Origin: Gammaproteobacteria bacterium
GTDB lineage: Bacteria > Pseudomonadota > Gammaproteobacteria > Steroidobacterales > Woeseiaceae
Length of the DNA: 51,390 nt
Assembly: GCA_029863125.1 (NCBI GenBank)
Contig: JAOTWB010000015.1
Coordinates: 1 to 51,390 of the forward strand
Direction of reading: 5' to 3'
The notes below the pieces were generated by a model. It was not told the DNA's origin. It saw only the letters and a list, made by a program, of their open reading frames with translations, and made no database searches. This document shows, piece after piece, positions 39,206-50,527 of the stretch. The translations under genes and the position numbers were made by a program. Each line of letters starts with the position of its first letter. Position 1 is the first letter of the stretch.

Positions 39206-39586
39206 CTAAACGCGACGCTTCTTGGGCGGGCGACAGCCGTTGTGAGGAATCGGCGTCACATCCTCAATACTTTGAATACGAAATCCCAGGGCATTCAGAG
39301 CGCGCACGGCCGACTCGCGGCCGGGACCCGGCCCACGAACCCGCACATCCACATTCTTGACGCCAAACTCCAGAGCCACACGGCCCGCTTTGTCCGACGC
39401 TACCTGGGCTGCGAACGGGGTGGATTTACGAGAACCTCGAAAACCACAGCCACCTGCAGTGGCCCACGACAAGGCATTGCCCTGACGATCGGTTATCGTG
39501 ATGATCGTGTTGTTGAAGGAAGCATGTATGTGCGCAATTGCGTCAACAACGTGCTTTTTAACCTTCTTCTTTTTAGCTTCAGCCAT
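39206..39586 (-). CDS. rpsK: 30S ribosomal protein S11
   Basis: The product has 126 aa, part of the 30S platform beside the mRNA exit. The motifs [20 protein letters not shown] and the C-terminal [11 protein letters not shown] match the family. It lies between rpsM (31 bases) and rpsD (10 bases). Confidence 0.99.
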   Translation of the reverse strand: MAEAKKKKVKKHVVDAIAHIHASFNNTIITITDRQGNALSWATAGGCGFRGSRKSTPFAAQVASDKAGRVALEFGVKNVDVRVRGPGPGRESAVRALNALGFRIQSIEDVTPIPHNGCRPPKKRRV

Positions 39587-39617
39587 AATTCAATTCGCGG
39601 TCTGGGACCGCTCCTAA

Positions 39618-39974
39618 CTATCGTTTAATGGGACGACGCGGACCCTTGCGAGTGCGCGCGTTCGTGCGTGTGCGTTGGCCGCGCAGCGGCAGACCACGCC
39701 TGTGACGAATGCCACGGTAGGAACCAAGGTCCATCAGGCGCTTGATATTCATGGATGTCTCGCGACGCAGGTCGCCTTCGACCGTAAACGCTGCGACGGC
39801 AGTTCTCAGCTTCGCTACCTCGGGCTCAGCCAGGTCCTTCACCGGCATGCTTGGCGGAACGCCGGCCGCTTCGCAAATCTTCTTCGCGCGCGAATGTCCA
39901 ATACCGTAGATCGACGTCAACGCAATCACGACGTGCTTGTTCAACGGAATGTTTATGCCTGCTATACGTGCCAC
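39618..39974 (-). CDS. rpsM: 30S ribosomal protein S13
   Basis: The product has 118 aa, the head protein that contacts P-site tRNA and the 50S bridge. The N-terminal [20 protein letters not shown] and the basic tail [14 protein letters not shown] are typical. It begins 30 bases after rpmJ, too short a spacer for the S4-binding pseudoknot seen in E. coli unless that structure includes coding sequence. Confidence 0.99.
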   Translation of the reverse strand: MARIAGINIPLNKHVVIALTSIYGIGHSRAKKICEAAGVPPSMPVKDLAEPEVAKLRTAVAAFTVEGDLRRETSMNIKRLMDLGSYRGIRHRRGLPLRGQRTRTNARTRKGPRRPIKR

Positions 39975-40004
39975 TTACGTATTCCTCATCAAATAGTGCC
40001 GGGA

Positions 40005-40118
40005 CTAACCCTGGCGCTGCTTATGCCGTGCGTCCGTGCAGATCACGCGCACAACACCGTTGCGGCGAATGATCTTGCAATTTCTGCAAATCTTTTTGAC
40101 TGATGCTCTTACTTTCAT
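40005..40118 (-). CDS. rpmJ: 50S ribosomal protein L36
   Basis: The product has 37 aa, [20 protein letters not shown] and a C-terminus ending in KQRQG. The zinc ligands C11, C14, C27 and H32 are intact, so this is the zinc-binding form. It lies between secY and rpsM, the standard place. It is the shortest gene in the cluster. Confidence 0.97.
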   Translation of the reverse strand: MKVRASVKKICRNCKIIRRNGVVRVICTDARHKQRQG

Positions 40119-40144
40119 GAGCTTTCTCCTAAGCGCTGATTAGC

Positions 40145-41506
40145 TCAGCGGACCTGTCCGCTTCTGCCATAGTTACGCAGATTGGCTTTCTGCATCATGC
40201 CCTCGTACTGGTGACTCATGGCATGCGCCTGCATTTGCGCCATGAAGTCCATCGTGACGACAACCAGGATCAGTAGCGATGTGCCGCCGAAGCTGAATGG
40301 CATCGCCGGGTAAAACATGCGAACCAGCTCAGGCAGGAGACAGACGCCAGCGATATAGAATGCGCCCCAAAACGTCAATCGGGTCAGGACTCTGTCAATA
40401 TATTCAGCCGTGTGGGCTCCCGGCCGGATTCCCGGCAGGAAAGCACCGGCTTTTTTCAGGTTGTCCGCGGTGTCCTTCGAGTTGTACATCAGCGCCGTGT
40501 AGAAGAAGCAGAAGAAAACGATCATTGCTGCATACAGCAAGACATAAACGGGCTGCCCGGGACCAAGGTTCGCACCTATGGTCTGAAGCGCACGCTGCAC
40601 AGCGTTGGGCTCAGCGGCCTGGCCGAAAAACTGTGCAATCGTCGCCGGGAACATCAGGATGCTCGAAGCAAAAATCGGCGGTATGACACCCGACATGTTG
40701 ATTTTGAACGGCAGGTGCGTGCTCTGCGCCTGGAACATCTTGCGGCCCTGCTGACGCCGTGCGTAGTTCACCGTTATGCGACGCTGCGCGCGCTCCATGT
40801 AAACGACGAAAATAATTGCCGCAATACCACCGATCAGCATCAGGATTGCCGTAATGGCGCTCATCTCGCCGTTACGGACCAGCTCAGCCGTACCCGCAAT
40901 CGCACCCGGCAGACCAGCAACGATGCCCGCGAGGATGATCATGGAAATACCGTTTCCGATGCCACGTTCCGTGATCTGCTCGCCCAGCCACATCAGGAAC
41001 ACCGTACCTGTGACAAGCGTAATACAGGCCGTTATCAGGAACGCCGTGCCCGGGTTAACCACGAGGCCGGCCTGGTTCGACAGCCATGAAGCCGCTGCAA
41101 CCGACTGGAAACTGGCCAGGGCAACCGTGCCGTACCGCGTGTATTTTACGATCTGGCGACGGCCCGATTCACCTTCTTTACGCAGGGCCTGCAGGCTCGG
41201 CACGATATGACTCGCCATCTGCATGATGATCGACGACGAAATGTACGGAACGATACCGAGCGCGAAAATGCCGAAGCGCGAAAGCGCACCGCCGGAGAAC
41301 ATGTTAAACATACCCAGGAGGTTGCCGGACTGCTGCTCAAAGAAATCGGCCAACGCAACCGGATCCACGCCGGGCACCGGAATATAGGTGCCAACGCGAT
41401 AAACGATCAACGCGCCAACGAGGAACAGCAAGCGAACTCTTAGTTCGCCTAGCTTGCTCGCCGTCTTCGCAAGATCCGCCGGACTTTGTTGGGGCTTCTT
41501 CGCCAT
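40145..41506 (-). CDS. secY: Preprotein translocase subunit SecY
   Basis: SecY is the channel of the Sec translocon. The product has 453 aa and ten predicted helices. Family features are the plug and pore region (YIPVPGVDP, then [13 protein letters not shown]), [14 protein letters not shown] residues seen as [10 protein letters not shown], and the C-terminal cytosolic loop ending [10 protein letters not shown]. It sits between rplO and rpmJ, as in other gammaproteobacteria. Confidence 0.99.
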   Translation of the reverse strand: MAKKPQQSPADLAKTASKLGELRVRLLFLVGALIVYRVGTYIPVPGVDPVALADFFEQQSGNLLGMFNMFSGGALSRFGIFALGIVPYISSSIIMQMASHIVPSLQALRKEGESGRRQIVKYTRYGTVALASFQSVAAASWLSNQAGLVVNPGTAFLITACITLVTGTVFLMWLGEQITERGIGNGISMIILAGIVAGLPGAIAGTAELVRNGEMSAITAILMLIGGIAAIIFVVYMERAQRRITVNYARRQQGRKMFQAQSTHLPFKINMSGVIPPIFASSILMFPATIAQFFGQAAEPNAVQRALQTIGANLGPGQPVYVLLYAAMIVFFCFFYTALMYNSKDTADNLKKAGAFLPGIRPGAHTAEYIDRVLTRLTFWGAFYIAGVCLLPELVRMFYPAMPFSFGGTSLLILVVVTMDFMAQMQAHAMSHQYEGMMQKANLRNYGRSGQVR

Positions 41507-41589
41507 AGTTGTCTCATTCTCGGTCGTCCTGTCAGCACGTCTGAACCATTCGATTGGTTCGCAGCGCTATTAGCACGGCCGCTCCTAAT

Positions 41590-42024
41590 TCACCCTTCTA
41601 TCGAGCCGCCAGCTTTCTCGATGTCTGCACGAGCACCTTTGGTGACCGCGAGACCTTTCAGCTTGACCGCCTTCTTGATTACACCAGACTTGATGACCTT
41701 GACTTTGGTCGCAAACGCCGGGACCAGGTCTTCCTTTTTCAGCACATCGATATCAATGACCTCGGCGGACGGAATTTCGAGTTCGTGCAGCCGCAGCTCG
41801 GCCGTCAAACGCGCCATCCGCGACTGAAAACCGACCTTCGGCAAACGACGTTGCAACGGCATCTGGCCGCCCTCGAATCCGACCTTGTGGTATCCGCCCG
41901 AGCGCGCATGCTGACCCTTTTGGCCGCGACCGCTGGTTTTGCCCTGACCTGCGGAATGACCGCGGCCCTTGCGCTTGCCCACTTTTCTCGCACCTTTACC
42001 GGGCGACATATCATTCAAACGCAT
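41590..42024 (-). CDS. rplO: 50S ribosomal protein L15
   Basis: The product has 144 aa, an early-assembly 50S protein. It has the glycine- and arginine-rich N-terminal extension (GKGARKVGKRKGRGHSAGQG) followed by the globular domain. It follows rpmD with a 1-base gap; the spacer to secY is 83 bases. Confidence 0.99.
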   Translation of the reverse strand: MRLNDMSPGKGARKVGKRKGRGHSAGQGKTSGRGQKGQHARSGGYHKVGFEGGQMPLQRRLPKVGFQSRMARLTAELRLHELEIPSAEVIDIDVLKKEDLVPAFATKVKVIKSGVIKKAVKLKGLAVTKGARADIEKAGGSIEG

Positions 42025-42025
42025 G

Positions 42026-42214
42026 TCAGGCTTCCTCTACCGACAGGAGGTACGAAATGCGGTTAATCATGCCGCGATTCTCTGGCGTATCTATTACCGT
42101 CACCGTTTGGTGCATCTTCCTCAAACCCAGGCCTGCAACGCAGGCTTTGTGGCTTTTCAGCCGCCCGAACTTGCTCTTGACCAGCGTGACCTTTAATTCT
42201 TTTGGCGTCGCCAT
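42026..42214 (-). CDS. rpmD: 50S ribosomal protein L30
   Basis: The product has 62 aa. The N-terminal [20 protein letters not shown] and [11 protein letters not shown] match L30. It lies between rpsE (50-base gap) and rplO. Confidence 0.98.
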   Translation of the reverse strand: MATPKELKVTLVKSKFGRLKSHKACVAGLGLRKMHQTVTVIDTPENRGMINRISYLLSVEEA

Positions 42215-42264
42215 GATCCTGTCTCTGTGTCTCTTTACTAATAACCCTCACCCTGACCGAAGTC

Positions 42265-42771
42265 TCAGGCGAGAATTTCCTTAACTTTCTTGCCGCGCTT
42301 CGCTGCAATCGCCTGCGGGGAGTGAATCTCCGACAGTCCCTTGATCGTTGCACGAACGACGTTTATCGGGTTGCGCGAGCCATAGCTCTTTGCCAGAACG
42401 TTACGAACGCCTGCCGCCTCGAAAACGGCCCGCATCGCACCACCGGCAATAACGCCGGTACCCTCAGAGGCCGGCTGCATGTACACGAGGGTGGCGCCAT
42501 GGCGTCCCTTTTTAGCGTACTGCAGCGTATCGTTATTCAAATTGACGTTAATCATATTATTGCGGGCACTTTGCATCGCTTTTTGAATCGCGATCGGCAC
42601 CTCTCGCGCCTTGCCGTAGCCGAACCCGACCTTGCCCTGCCCATCGCCAACAACGGTCAGTGCAGTGAAGCCAAATTGACGGCCGCCCTTCACAACCTTG
42701 GCGACACGGTTGACGGTAACCAGTTTTTCAATCAGGTCATCGTTGGATTGATTTTGTTCGTTTCTTGCCAT
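42265..42771 (-). CDS. rpsE: 30S ribosomal protein S5
   Basis: The product has 168 aa, important for decoding accuracy. The double-stranded RNA-binding domain ([20 protein letters not shown]) and [16 protein letters not shown] are present. It is 45 bases downstream of rplR. Confidence 0.99.
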   Translation of the reverse strand: MARNEQNQSNDDLIEKLVTVNRVAKVVKGGRQFGFTALTVVGDGQGKVGFGYGKAREVPIAIQKAMQSARNNMINVNLNNDTLQYAKKGRHGATLVYMQPASEGTGVIAGGAMRAVFEAAGVRNVLAKSYGSRNPINVVRATIKGLSEIHSPQAIAAKRGKKVKEILA

Positions 42772-42816
42772 GTTGGTTATCGATGGCCTTCGGCCATCAA
42801 ATTTCCTTATAAATAG

Positions 42817-43176
42817 TTAGAACTTCAATCCCGCTTCGCGGGCCGCCTCAGCCAGTGCTTTCACACGACCGTGATAACGAAAACCGGAACGATCGAATGC
42901 AACGGTATCAATGCCAGCCGCTTTCGCCTTCTGAGCGATTCGCGCGCCCACAATGGCCGCCGCCTCGACGTTACCGCCAAACTTGATTCCCTTGCGCACT
43001 TCGGCTTCCAGTGTCGATGCCGATGCAAGAACCTGGTTATCCGCGGTGCCGATCACCTGCGCGTAAATGTGACGCGGCGTACGATGAACGCTCAGACGGA
43101 TAGCCTCAACTTCACGAATCTTGGCGCGTCCTCTGCGGGCACGACGCAAGCGATTTTGTTTCTTGTCCAATTTCAT
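42817..43176 (-). CDS. rplR: 50S ribosomal protein L18
   Basis: The product has 119 aa, a 5S rRNA-binding protein. The basic N-terminus [20 protein letters not shown] and the C-terminal [19 protein letters not shown] are typical. It is 13 bases after rplF. Confidence 0.99.
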   Translation of the reverse strand: MKLDKKQNRLRRARRGRAKIREVEAIRLSVHRTPRHIYAQVIGTADNQVLASASTLEAEVRKGIKFGGNVEAAAIVGARIAQKAKAAGIDTVAFDRSGFRYHGRVKALAEAAREAGLKF

Positions 43177-43189
43177 GGTGTTAACCCTG

Positions 43190-43723
43190 CTATTTCTTCT
43201 TCGCTTCTTTCAAAGAGACACGCTCACCGGCATATCGCACGCCCTTGCCCTTGTACGGCTCTGGCGGACGGAAGCGCCGAATTTCAGAAGCGACCTGACC
43301 AACCTGCTGTTTGTCAGCACCTTTAACGATAATTTCCGTCTGGCTGGGCGTTTCAACGGTGATCGCATCCGGCACCGTATATTCGACCGGGTGCGAGAAA
43401 CCAAGGCTCAGGCTGAGCTTCTTCCCCTGGGCCTGCGCTCGGTAGCCGACCCCCACCAGCTCGAGCTTCCGCTCGAAGCCCTCCGACACACCCTGTGCCA
43501 TATTCGCAATGATCGACCGCATCGTACCGGCCACCGCAGTTGCAAAACGCGAGCCGGAGCGCGGTGCAAAGCTCAATACGTTGTTGTCCTGTTTCAACTC
43601 GACTTCCGAGTTCAGCACCAGCGATAGCTCCCCTTTGCCACCCTTAAGCGTGACAACGTTGCCGTCTTGCCTGAACTCGACGCCTTTCGGCAGCTCAACC
43701 GGTTCTTTTGCAATTCTTGACAT
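43190..43723 (-). CDS. rplF: 50S ribosomal protein L6
   Basis: The product has 177 aa, located near the factor-binding region. Two related domains are visible, the second with the [16 protein letters not shown] end motif. It is 30 bases after rpsH. Confidence 0.99.
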   Translation of the reverse strand: MSRIAKEPVELPKGVEFRQDGNVVTLKGGKGELSLVLNSEVELKQDNNVLSFAPRSGSRFATAVAGTMRSIIANMAQGVSEGFERKLELVGVGYRAQAQGKKLSLSLGFSHPVEYTVPDAITVETPSQTEIIVKGADKQQVGQVASEIRRFRPPEPYKGKGVRYAGERVSLKEAKKK

Positions 43724-43753
43724 AGTCCTATCTCTTACCTTCAGGATCGCGCA

Positions 43754-44149
43754 TCACGAAACGATGCAGAGAACCTCTCCCCCAACGCCCTTCTCTCGCG
43801 CCTGCCGGTCACTCATGACGCCAGCCGAGGTTGAAACGATCGCCACACCGAGACCGCCGAGAACTTTCGGCAGATCTTCCTTGCCGCGATAAATCCGCAG
43901 GCCCGGACGACTGGTGCGCTGGATTTTCTCGATCACGGGGACGCCGTTGAAATACTTGAGTTCGACGATCAGCTGTTTGGCCGCGCCTTCACCATCGATC
44001 GAAAAATCCGTGATATAGCCCTCATCTTTCAAAACTTTCGCGACAGCTTCCTTTGCCTTCGAGGCCGGCATAGACACTGCGACTTTGCGTGCCTTTTGCC
44101 CGTTACGAATACGGGTCAGCATGTCTGCGATCGGATCGGTCATACTCAT
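43754..44149 (-). CDS. rpsH: 30S ribosomal protein S8
   Basis: The product has 131 aa, [20 protein letters not shown] to GEVLCIVS. S8 binds the central 16S domain and represses the spc operon in E. coli. ATG 44149 has GGAG 7 bases before it; the open frame reaches 44197, but those codons lie within the rpsN end and are not used. Confidence 0.98.
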   Translation of the reverse strand: MSMTDPIADMLTRIRNGQKARKVAVSMPASKAKEAVAKVLKDEGYITDFSIDGEGAAKQLIVELKYFNGVPVIEKIQRTSRPGLRIYRGKEDLPKVLGGLGVAIVSTSAGVMSDRQAREKGVGGEVLCIVS

Positions 44150-44162
44150 GTCTTGTCTCCGC

Positions 44163-44468
44163 CTACCAGCTGGCTTTCGTAAGGCCAGGAACTTCACCGT
44201 TCATGGCAGCTTCACGTAGCTTGTTACGGGCAAGGCCAAACTTGCGATAAACACCGTGCGGACGACCCGTTATCGCGCAACGGCTTCGCAGCCGCGCAGG
44301 GCTGCCGTCACGCGGCAACTTGTTCAGTTTCGCCTGTGCAACAGCACGCTCTTCGTCCGTACTGTGGATACTACGAACGATCGCTTTCAGAGCCTTGCGC
44401 TTTTCAGCCTGCCGGGCTACGAGCTTGGCGCGCTTCAGTTCACGCATGATCATCGATTTCTTGGCCAT
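44163..44468 (-). CDS. rpsN: 30S ribosomal protein S14
   Basis: The product has 101 aa, the long zinc-independent form: there is no CxxC pair. The C-terminal [20 protein letters not shown] is diagnostic. It follows rplE by 9 bases. Confidence 0.99.
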   Translation of the reverse strand: MAKKSMIMRELKRAKLVARQAEKRKALKAIVRSIHSTDEERAVAQAKLNKLPRDGSPARLRSRCAITGRPHGVYRKFGLARNKLREAAMNGEVPGLTKASW

Positions 44469-44477
44469 GTATTTTCT

Positions 44478-45020
44478 CTACTTCTTCTTGAACGGAAAGT
44501 TGAAGGCTTCGAGAAGCGCCCTGCCTTCCTCCGGGTTGCGCGCCGTCGTGGTAATTGTGATATCCATACCGCGCAGCGCATCAATTTCGTCGTAGTTGAT
44601 TTCAGGGAAAATAATCTGTTCCTGAACACCCATGCTGTAATTGCCCTGCTTGTCGAAAGCCTTCGGGCTCAAGCCGCGAAAATCTCGAATTCGCGGGATT
44701 GCAATATTGACCAGGCGATCGAGGAACTCGTACATACGCTCCCTGCGCAGCGTGACCATGCAGCCAACTGGCATGCCATCACGAATCTTGAAAGTTGCGA
44801 CAGACTTGCGGGCAACCCGCGTAACCGGGCGCTGACCCGCAATCTTCTCCATGTCGTTGCGAGCATTTTCCATGATCTTCTTGTCAGCGACCGCTTCACC
44901 GACGCCCATGTTGAGCGTGATCTTGGTGATGCGGGGCACTTCCATCGGATTGCTCAGCCCGAGCTTCTGCTGGATCTCTCCAGCGAGTTCGTTCTGATAT
45001 TTTTCCTGTAAACGTGACAT
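44478..45020 (-). CDS. rplE: 50S ribosomal protein L5
   Basis: The product has 180 aa, a 5S rRNA binder that contacts P-site tRNA. Motifs: [20 protein letters not shown] and the [12 protein letters not shown] loop. It is 12 bases after rplX. Confidence 0.99.
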   Translation of the reverse strand: MSRLQEKYQNELAGEIQQKLGLSNPMEVPRITKITLNMGVGEAVADKKIMENARNDMEKIAGQRPVTRVARKSVATFKIRDGMPVGCMVTLRRERMYEFLDRLVNIAIPRIRDFRGLSPKAFDKQGNYSMGVQEQIIFPEINYDEIDALRGMDITITTTARNPEEGRALLEAFNFPFKKK

Positions 45021-45032
45021 CTCTTGTATCTC

Positions 45033-45347
45033 TTAAATATCGACTACGTCGCCGCTCTTGAAGACGCGTACCTTGTTGCCGTCTTTCCCGATGCGAAAAC
45101 CAACCCGCTCGCCCTTCTTCGACTTCGGGTTGAAAACGAGAACGTTTGATATATCCAGGGGCATCGCCGTATCACGGATGCCGCCCGCCTCACCAATATT
45201 CGGATTCGGCTTAATGTGTTTCTTCGCGAGGTTTACACCCTCTACCAATACGCGATCGTCAGCAAGAACCTGCAGCACAGTGCCACGACGGCCCTTGTCC
45301 TTGCCCGTAGTTACGATGACTTCATCGCCTTTCCTGATCTTCTTCAC
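45033..45347 (-). CDS. rplX: 50S ribosomal protein L24
   Basis: The product has 104 aa, an early 50S assembly initiator with a KOW motif ([19 protein letters not shown]). It starts with GTG directly after the rplN stop (TAAGTG). Confidence 0.98.
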   Translation of the reverse strand: MKKIRKGDEVIVTTGKDKGRRGTVLQVLADDRVLVEGVNLAKKHIKPNPNIGEAGGIRDTAMPLDISNVLVFNPKSKKGERVGFRIGKDGNKVRVFKSGDVVDI

Positions 45348-45716
45348 TTAGAGAACCTCGGGCGCAAGCGAAATAATCTTCATAAACCGGCTCGTACGCA
45401 GCTCACGAGTCACCGGACCAAAAATACGTGTACCAATAGGCTCAAGACGAGCATTCAGCAGCACAGCCGCGTTGCCATCGAAACGGATCAACGAACCATC
45501 TTTTCGGCGAACGCCCTTACGCGTGCGTACGACAACTGCGTTGTAAATCTCGCCCTTCTTGACCTTGCCTCGCGGAATCGCGTCTTTAACGCTTACCTTG
45601 ATAACGTCGCCCACGCCAGCATAACGGCGCTTCGAACCTCCGAGTACCTTGATGCACTGTACGCGTCGAGCACCGGAGTTATCGGCGGCGTCCAGAACTG
45701 TCTGCATCTGAATCAT
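45348..45716 (-). CDS. rplN: 50S ribosomal protein L14
   Basis: The product has 122 aa, located at the subunit interface. [20 protein letters not shown] opens the protein, and the [14 protein letters not shown] strand is typical. It abuts rplX directly. In the spc-operon position, it follows rpsQ by 16 bases. Confidence 0.99.
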   Translation of the reverse strand: MIQMQTVLDAADNSGARRVQCIKVLGGSKRRYAGVGDVIKVSVKDAIPRGKVKKGEIYNAVVVRTRKGVRRKDGSLIRFDGNAAVLLNARLEPIGTRIFGPVTRELRTSRFMKIISLAPEVL

Positions 45717-45732
45717 GACTGCATCCTAAGTG

Positions 45733-46002
45733 TTATGACTTGTCCGCCGACCGCTCAACAACATTGACGACGGACCAGGCTTTGTTTTTTGAAATCGGAC
45801 GGCATTCCGAAATCGCAACGCGATCACCGGACCTGCACTCATTCGACGCATCGTGAGCAAGAACCTTACTGGTACGGCGAATGTATTTGCCGTAGACCGG
45901 GTGCTTGATCACTCGCTCGATGGCGACCGATACCGTTTTGTCCATCTTGTCGCTGACTACGCGACCGACGAGCGTACGCTGTGTCTTGCCTGCTTCACTC
46001 AT
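45733..46002 (-). CDS. rpsQ: 30S ribosomal protein S17
   Basis: The product has 89 aa with an OB fold. [20 protein letters not shown] and [20 protein letters not shown] are diagnostic. It overlaps rpmC by 4 bases (ATGA). Confidence 0.99.
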   Translation of the reverse strand: MSEAGKTQRTLVGRVVSDKMDKTVSVAIERVIKHPVYGKYIRRTSKVLAHDASNECRSGDRVAISECRPISKNKAWSVVNVVERSADKS

Positions 46003-46205
46003 TTGTTTTCACCTGCGGCACGCCCAAGCTCGTTCAAAACCGTCTTGATTCGCGCGATGTCTTTTCTCACTCGACCGTGTTCGTGGTTATGGGTCAACTC
46101 GCCAGTTGCATGCTGCATACGTAGATTGAACTGCTCGCGGCGAAGCGCAACGAGTTCGTCGTTGAGCTCTGCTATCGATTTAGTCCGAAGATCAATTGCT
46201 TTCAT
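45999..46205 (-). CDS. rpmC: 50S ribosomal protein L29
   Basis: The product has 68 aa, a helical hairpin near the tunnel exit. [20 protein letters not shown] and the [13 protein letters not shown] helix identify it. ATG 46205 shares one base with the rplP stop (TGATG); a GTG one codon upstream is also possible. Confidence 0.98.
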   Translation of the reverse strand: MKAIDLRTKSIAELNDELVALRREQFNLRMQHATGELTHNHEHGRVRKDIARIKTVLNELGRAAGENK

Positions 46206-46618
46206 CACATCACCTGACGAGATACAAAAGCGGTGGCAAACGGCAGTTTGGCGGCCGCCAGGCGAAATGCCTCACGAGCAATCTCTTCCGTTACACCTTC
46301 CATTTCATAAAGCACCCGTCCAGGCTGAACCTGGCAAACCCAGTACTCAACGTTCCCCTTGCCTTTACCCTGACGAACCTCGAGCGGCTTCTTGGAAATC
46401 GGCTTATCGGGGAAGACCCGAATCCAGATCTTTCCACCACGCTTTATGTAGCGCGTCATTGCCCGACGCGCGGCTTCTATCTGACGCGCCGTCAGACGGC
46501 CACGCCCCGTCGCTTTCAGGCCATATTGACCGAAGGAAACGTCGCTTCCGCGCAGCGCGAGGCCGCGATTGCGCCCTTTCATCTGCTTGCGAAATTTGGT
46601 TCTTTTAGGCTGTAACAT
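46205..46618 (-). CDS. rplP: 50S ribosomal protein L16
   Basis: The product has 137 aa, located near the A-site tRNA elbow. [20 protein letters not shown] and the later [20 protein letters not shown] are typical; the arginine hydroxylated by YcfD in E. coli lies in that region. An 85-base spacer with a small CCCG/CGGG hairpin precedes it. Confidence 0.99.
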   Translation of the reverse strand: MLQPKRTKFRKQMKGRNRGLALRGSDVSFGQYGLKATGRGRLTARQIEAARRAMTRYIKRGGKIWIRVFPDKPISKKPLEVRQGKGKGNVEYWVCQVQPGRVLYEMEGVTEEIAREAFRLAAAKLPFATAFVSRQVM

Positions 46619-46703
46619 CGTGTTCTTCCGTTGGTCCTCCGGCGCGGCTGGTATAGTCCCCGAAAGCGGGAAGCCGTTCCTGCGACACCTCTAATAACTA
46701 CTC

Positions 46704-47396
46704 TCAGGTGCGTGCGCCAGCAGCTGCTTCTGACGCCTCTGCCGGAGCCGCATCGGGCTTGTCAAAGACTTCGCCCTTGAAAATCCAAACCTTCACGCCG
46801 ATGACACCGTAAGTCGTATGTGCCTCTGCCGTGCCATAATCGATGTCCGCGCGCAGCGTGTGCAGCGGAACACGTCCTTCGCGGTACCATTCGGACCGCG
46901 CAATTTCGGCGCCATTCAGACGGCCGCCCACCTTGACCTTGATACCCTCGGCCCCAACACGCATCGTGTTCGTCACCGCGCGCTTCATGGCGCGACGGAA
47001 CATGACGCGACGCTCGAGCTGCTGAGCGATACCTTCGGCAACCAGCTGTGCATCAAGCTCCGGCTTGCGAACTTCGCTGATGTTGATGCGAACATCCTGA
47101 ATCAGCATGCCGACCATCTTTGACAATTCGGCGCGGAGTTTCTCGATGTCCTCGCCTTTTTTGCCGATGACGATGCCCGGACGCGCTGTGAAAATCGTGA
47201 TATTCACTTTATTCGCAGGACGCTCGATAGCGATGCGACTTACCGACGCATCTTTCAGCTTCTTCTTGATGAACTCCCGAATGACATGATCGTCACGTAT
47301 ATAGCCGGGGAACGTCTTGGAGTCGGCATACCACTTGGATGCCCAGTCCTTGACGATGCCAAGACGTATACCTATTGGATGTACTTTTTGGCCCAT
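46704..47396 (-). CDS. rpsC: 30S ribosomal protein S3
   Basis: The product has 230 aa, located at the mRNA entry site. The KH domain loop is [14 protein letters not shown], and the C-terminal domain carries [20 protein letters not shown]. It ends in an alanine-rich tail. It is 52 bases after rplV. Confidence 0.99.
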   Translation of the reverse strand: MGQKVHPIGIRLGIVKDWASKWYADSKTFPGYIRDDHVIREFIKKKLKDASVSRIAIERPANKVNITIFTARPGIVIGKKGEDIEKLRAELSKMVGMLIQDVRINISEVRKPELDAQLVAEGIAQQLERRVMFRRAMKRAVTNTMRVGAEGIKVKVGGRLNGAEIARSEWYREGRVPLHTLRADIDYGTAEAHTTYGVIGVKVWIFKGEVFDKPDAAPAEASEAAAGART

Positions 47397-47448
47397 AATT
47401 CTTACTCGTCTCCCAGCCGATCAGCGAGGCATATCCAGAAATTCATGA

Positions 47449-47784
47449 TCATTTTTCGTCTGCCACCCGAATTGTAATGTGGCTGTTTCGCTTTATGATC
47501 CGTGCGCCTCGACCTTTGGCACGGGCGCGGTAACGACGAAGCGTCGGCGCCTCGTTTACCTCGATCGTCGCGACTTTCAATTCATCGATGTCCGCACCGT
47601 GGTTGTGTTCTGCGTTGGCTACCGCCGACTCCAGGACCTTTTTCACGATCCGCGCACTTTTCTTTGGCGAAAACGTCAGCGTGCGCAAGGCGCTGTCAAC
47701 CGACTGGCCACGGATCGCGTCAGCCATCAAACGACATTTCTGCGGCGAAATGCGCGCGTATCTAAGTGTTGCTGCAACTTGCAT
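47449..47784 (-). CDS. rplV: 50S ribosomal protein L22
   Basis: The product has 111 aa and lines the exit tunnel. The N-terminal [20 protein letters not shown] is followed by the extended loop ending [13 protein letters not shown]. The loop has the usual macrolide-contact layout without insertions. It is 11 bases after rpsS. Confidence 0.99.
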   Translation of the reverse strand: MQVAATLRYARISPQKCRLMADAIRGQSVDSALRTLTFSPKKSARIVKKVLESAVANAEHNHGADIDELKVATIEVNEAPTLRRYRARAKGRGARIIKRNSHITIRVADEK

Positions 47785-47795
47785 GAACCGGCTCC

Positions 47796-48068
47796 CTACT
47801 TCGTCTTGCGATCACCGGAGTGACCTCGGAACGTACGTGTCATCGCAAACTCGCCAAGCTTGTGACCAACCATGTTCTCCGAAATCAGAACCGGTACGTG
47901 CTGACGTCCGTTGTGGACGGCAATGGTCAGGCCAACCATGTCCGGCAGCACCATCGAACGACGCGACCACGTCTTGATCGGACGGCGATCGTTAGTCTTG
48001 GCGGCTTCTGCAACCTTCTTCGCCAGGTGGTTATCGACGAATGGGCCTTTTCTTACACTACGCGGCAT
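47796..48068 (-). CDS. rpsS: 30S ribosomal protein S19
   Basis: The product has 90 aa, the head protein near the A site. [18 protein letters not shown] and the [19 protein letters not shown] segment are diagnostic. It is 50 bases after rplB. Confidence 0.99.
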   Translation of the reverse strand: MPRSVRKGPFVDNHLAKKVAEAAKTNDRRPIKTWSRRSMVLPDMVGLTIAVHNGRQHVPVLISENMVGHKLGEFAMTRTFRGHSGDRKTK

Positions 48069-48118
48069 TTCTCAGATCCTTAGTCTCTCGCGACCATGTT
48101 GGCGGCTATGGGCCGCTC

Positions 48119-48946
48119 CTACTTGCGCTTACGTCGACGGACGATCATGCCGTCCGTACGTTTGTTAGAGCGCGTTTTGGCGCCCTTTGTCGGCGTACCC
48201 CAGGGGCTTACCGGGTGGCGGCCACCCGAGGTTCGTCCTTCACCACCGCCGTGCGGATGGTCCACAGGGTTCATCGCTACACCGCGAACCGTCGGGCGCA
48301 CGCCTCTCCAGCGACTGGCACCGGCTTTGCCAAGCTTGCGCAGGTTGTGTTCGCCATGACCGACTTCACCGACCGTCGCCCGACAGCTGGCGTGAATCCT
48401 GCGTGTCTCACCCGAGCGCAGTCGCACCGTCGCATAAGCGCCTTCACGCGCAGCCAGTTGCGCCGAACCGCCGGCCGAACGAACCAGCTGCCCGCCCTTG
48501 CCCGGCTTCATCTCAATGTTGTGAATCGTCGTACCAACCGGAATGGCGCGGATCGGCAGCGCGTTGCCCGGCTTGATCGGCGCGTCTTCCCCGCTGATGA
48601 TCGACGTGCCAGCGCCCACGTTCTTCGGCGCCAGGATGTATCGACGCTCACCATCGGAATACTTGATTAGCGCCAGATGTGCACTGCGGTTTGGGTCGTA
48701 CTCGAGCCGCTCCACAATACCCGGGACACCATCCTTGTCGCGTTTGAAATCGACGATGCGATAGCGCTGCTTATGGCCGCCACCCTGGTGGCGTATCGTT
48801 ATACGGCCATTGTTGTTGCGGCCGCCCTTCGACATCTTCTTGTCGAGCAGCGGTCCGTATGGCTTGCCCTTGTGCAGCTCCGACGTCTTGACGGCGACGA
48901 CAAATCGACGTCCTGCGGAGGTCGGCTTGGCTTTATGCAATGACAC
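48119..48946 (-). CDS. rplB: 50S ribosomal protein L2
   Basis: The product has 275 aa, needed for subunit joining and peptidyl-transferase assembly. The conserved [20 protein letters not shown] carries the functionally important histidine near residue 230. The protein ends in the basic MIVRRRKRK. It follows rplW by 11 bases. Confidence 0.99.
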   Translation of the reverse strand: MSLHKAKPTSAGRRFVVAVKTSELHKGKPYGPLLDKKMSKGGRNNNGRITIRHQGGGHKQRYRIVDFKRDKDGVPGIVERLEYDPNRSAHLALIKYSDGERRYILAPKNVGAGTSIISGEDAPIKPGNALPIRAIPVGTTIHNIEMKPGKGGQLVRSAGGSAQLAAREGAYATVRLRSGETRRIHASCRATVGEVGHGEHNLRKLGKAGASRWRGVRPTVRGVAMNPVDHPHGGGEGRTSGGRHPVSPWGTPTKGAKTRSNKRTDGMIVRRRKRK

Positions 48947-48957
48947 TATCGTTCCCT

Positions 48958-49266
48958 CTACTCACCGCCGAAGAACTCTTCGACAGAGCTTCCTTCAGCC
49001 AGTTTCACGTAAGCCTTCTTCCAATCCGCGCGGCGGCCCTGGGACCGCTGAAAGCGTTTTGTCTTGCCTTTCACGTTAACAACCTGGACGCCATCGACTT
49101 TGACCTCGAACAGCAGCTCGACGGCTTGCCGAATCTCTTTCTTGGTCGCGTCGGTCCGTACCTTCAGCACGACCTGGTTTTTCTCCGCCGCGAGGTGCGA
49201 CTTTTCTGACAGATGGGGTCCGCGAATAACGGTCATCAGCCTTTCCTGGTGTGCGGCAATACTCAT
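48958..49266 (-). CDS. rplW: 50S ribosomal protein L23
   Basis: The product has 102 aa, the docking site for trigger factor and SRP at the tunnel exit. [20 protein letters not shown] is typical. ATG 49266 overlaps the rplD stop by 4 bases (ATGA); the longer open frame to 49362 lies inside rplD and is rejected. Confidence 0.98.
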   Translation of the reverse strand: MSIAAHQERLMTVIRGPHLSEKSHLAAEKNQVVLKVRTDATKKEIRQAVELLFEVKVDGVQVVNVKGKTKRFQRSQGRRADWKKAYVKLAEGSSVEEFFGGE

Positions 49267-49868
49267 GACAGACGCTCCTCGATGAGCTTCAGCGCCGGCA
49301 GGGTCACCAGGACCTTGTCGAATCGAATCAAGACGACCGGATCGATGGCGGCGACATCGCAAATGCCGACGTTCGGCAGATTGCGTGCGGCCAGGAACAG
49401 TTTCTCGTCGAACGCCTCGTTCAGGATCAATACGCTATCCAACCCAAGTTCTTTGAGCTTTGTCGCCAGCTGCCTGGTCTTAGGCGCCTCGATTGAAAGT
49501 TCCTTGACGATAACCAGACGATCCTGTCGAACCAGCTCCGACAACATCGAGCGCAGCGCGGCCCGATACATCTTCTTGTTTACTTTCTGCTCGTAGCTCC
49601 GGGGCTTGGCTGCGAACGCACGACCACCGCCAACGAAGATGGGGCTGCGGATCGTGCCAGCGCGCGCGCGGCCGGTGCCTTTCTGACGCCAGGGCTTGGC
49701 GCCGCCGCCGCGCACGGCAGAACGATTCTTCTGCGCTTTGGTACCTGCACGTGCTCCGGACAGGTGCGCCGTTACGACCTGGTGCACGAGCGCTTCGTTG
49801 TAGGCCGCACCAAAGGTGGAATCGAGAACGTCGACGGAGCCCTTGTCCTGTACTTTCAATTTCATCAA
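49263..49868 (-). CDS. rplD: 50S ribosomal protein L4
   Basis: The product has 201 aa. The tunnel-lining loop is visible in [19 protein letters not shown]. In E. coli L4 also represses its own operon by binding the S10 leader. The gene follows rplC by 8 bases and is downstream of the long rplC leader, which makes it the natural candidate repressor there. Confidence 0.99.
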   Translation of the reverse strand: MMKLKVQDKGSVDVLDSTFGAAYNEALVHQVVTAHLSGARAGTKAQKNRSAVRGGGAKPWRQKGTGRARAGTIRSPIFVGGGRAFAAKPRSYEQKVNKKMYRAALRSMLSELVRQDRLVIVKELSIEAPKTRQLATKLKELGLDSVLILNEAFDEKLFLAARNLPNVGICDVAAIDPVVLIRFDKVLVTLPALKLIEERLS

Positions 49869-49876
49869 TACGCCCC

Positions 49877-50527
49877 TTACTTCCTTGCCTTGACAGCAGG
49901 ACGCACTATCACGCTACCGCCACGATGACCCGGGACGGCGCCCTTGATCAACAGCAGGTTGCGCTCCCCGTCAACACGCACGACCTCGAGATTTTGGATC
50001 GTGCGCCGTACGTTACCCATCTGACCGGACATCTTCTTGCCTTTGAATACTCGGCCGGGCGTCTGGTTCTGACCAATAGAACCTGGTGCCCTGTGAGCCA
50101 GCGAATTGCCGTGCGTAGCGTCCTGCATGCTGAAGTTGTGGCGCTTGACGGTGCCGGCATAGCCCTTACCAATCGACGTGCCGATGACATCAACCTTCTG
50201 GCCTTCATCAAACAATTCGACGCGCAGTTCCTTGCCGACCTCGTATTCCGTGTCATCGCCGTCTGCTATGCGGAATTCAGTAATTAGGTCGCCGGCTTCG
50301 ACCTTTGCCGCGGCAAAGTGGCCGGCTGCAGGTTTTGCGACGCGGGACGCTTTGCGGCTGCCCGCTACAACCTGTAGCGCGCGATAGCCGTCCGTCTCCA
50401 CGGTCTTCACCTGTGTGATTCGGTTTGGCTGTGCCTCGACTACGGTGACCGGAATTGAAACTCCGTCTTCCGTAAAGACACGTGTCATGCCGCACTTGCG
50501 GCCAACAAGACCCATCGTCATCTTCAA
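49877..50527 (-). CDS. rplC: 50S ribosomal protein L3
   Basis: The product has 216 aa, one of the first 50S assembly proteins. [20 protein letters not shown] opens the core, and the long branched loop holds [20 protein letters not shown], including the glutamine methylated by PrmB in E. coli. The ATG at 50527 (or 50521) follows a 497-base spacer with its own promoter instead of following rpsJ closely. Confidence 0.98.
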   Translation of the reverse strand: MKMTMGLVGRKCGMTRVFTEDGVSIPVTVVEAQPNRITQVKTVETDGYRALQVVAGSRKASRVAKPAAGHFAAAKVEAGDLITEFRIADGDDTEYEVGKELRVELFDEGQKVDVIGTSIGKGYAGTVKRHNFSMQDATHGNSLAHRAPGSIGQNQTPGRVFKGKKMSGQMGNVRRTIQNLEVVRVDGERNLLLIKGAVPGHRGGSVIVRPAVKARK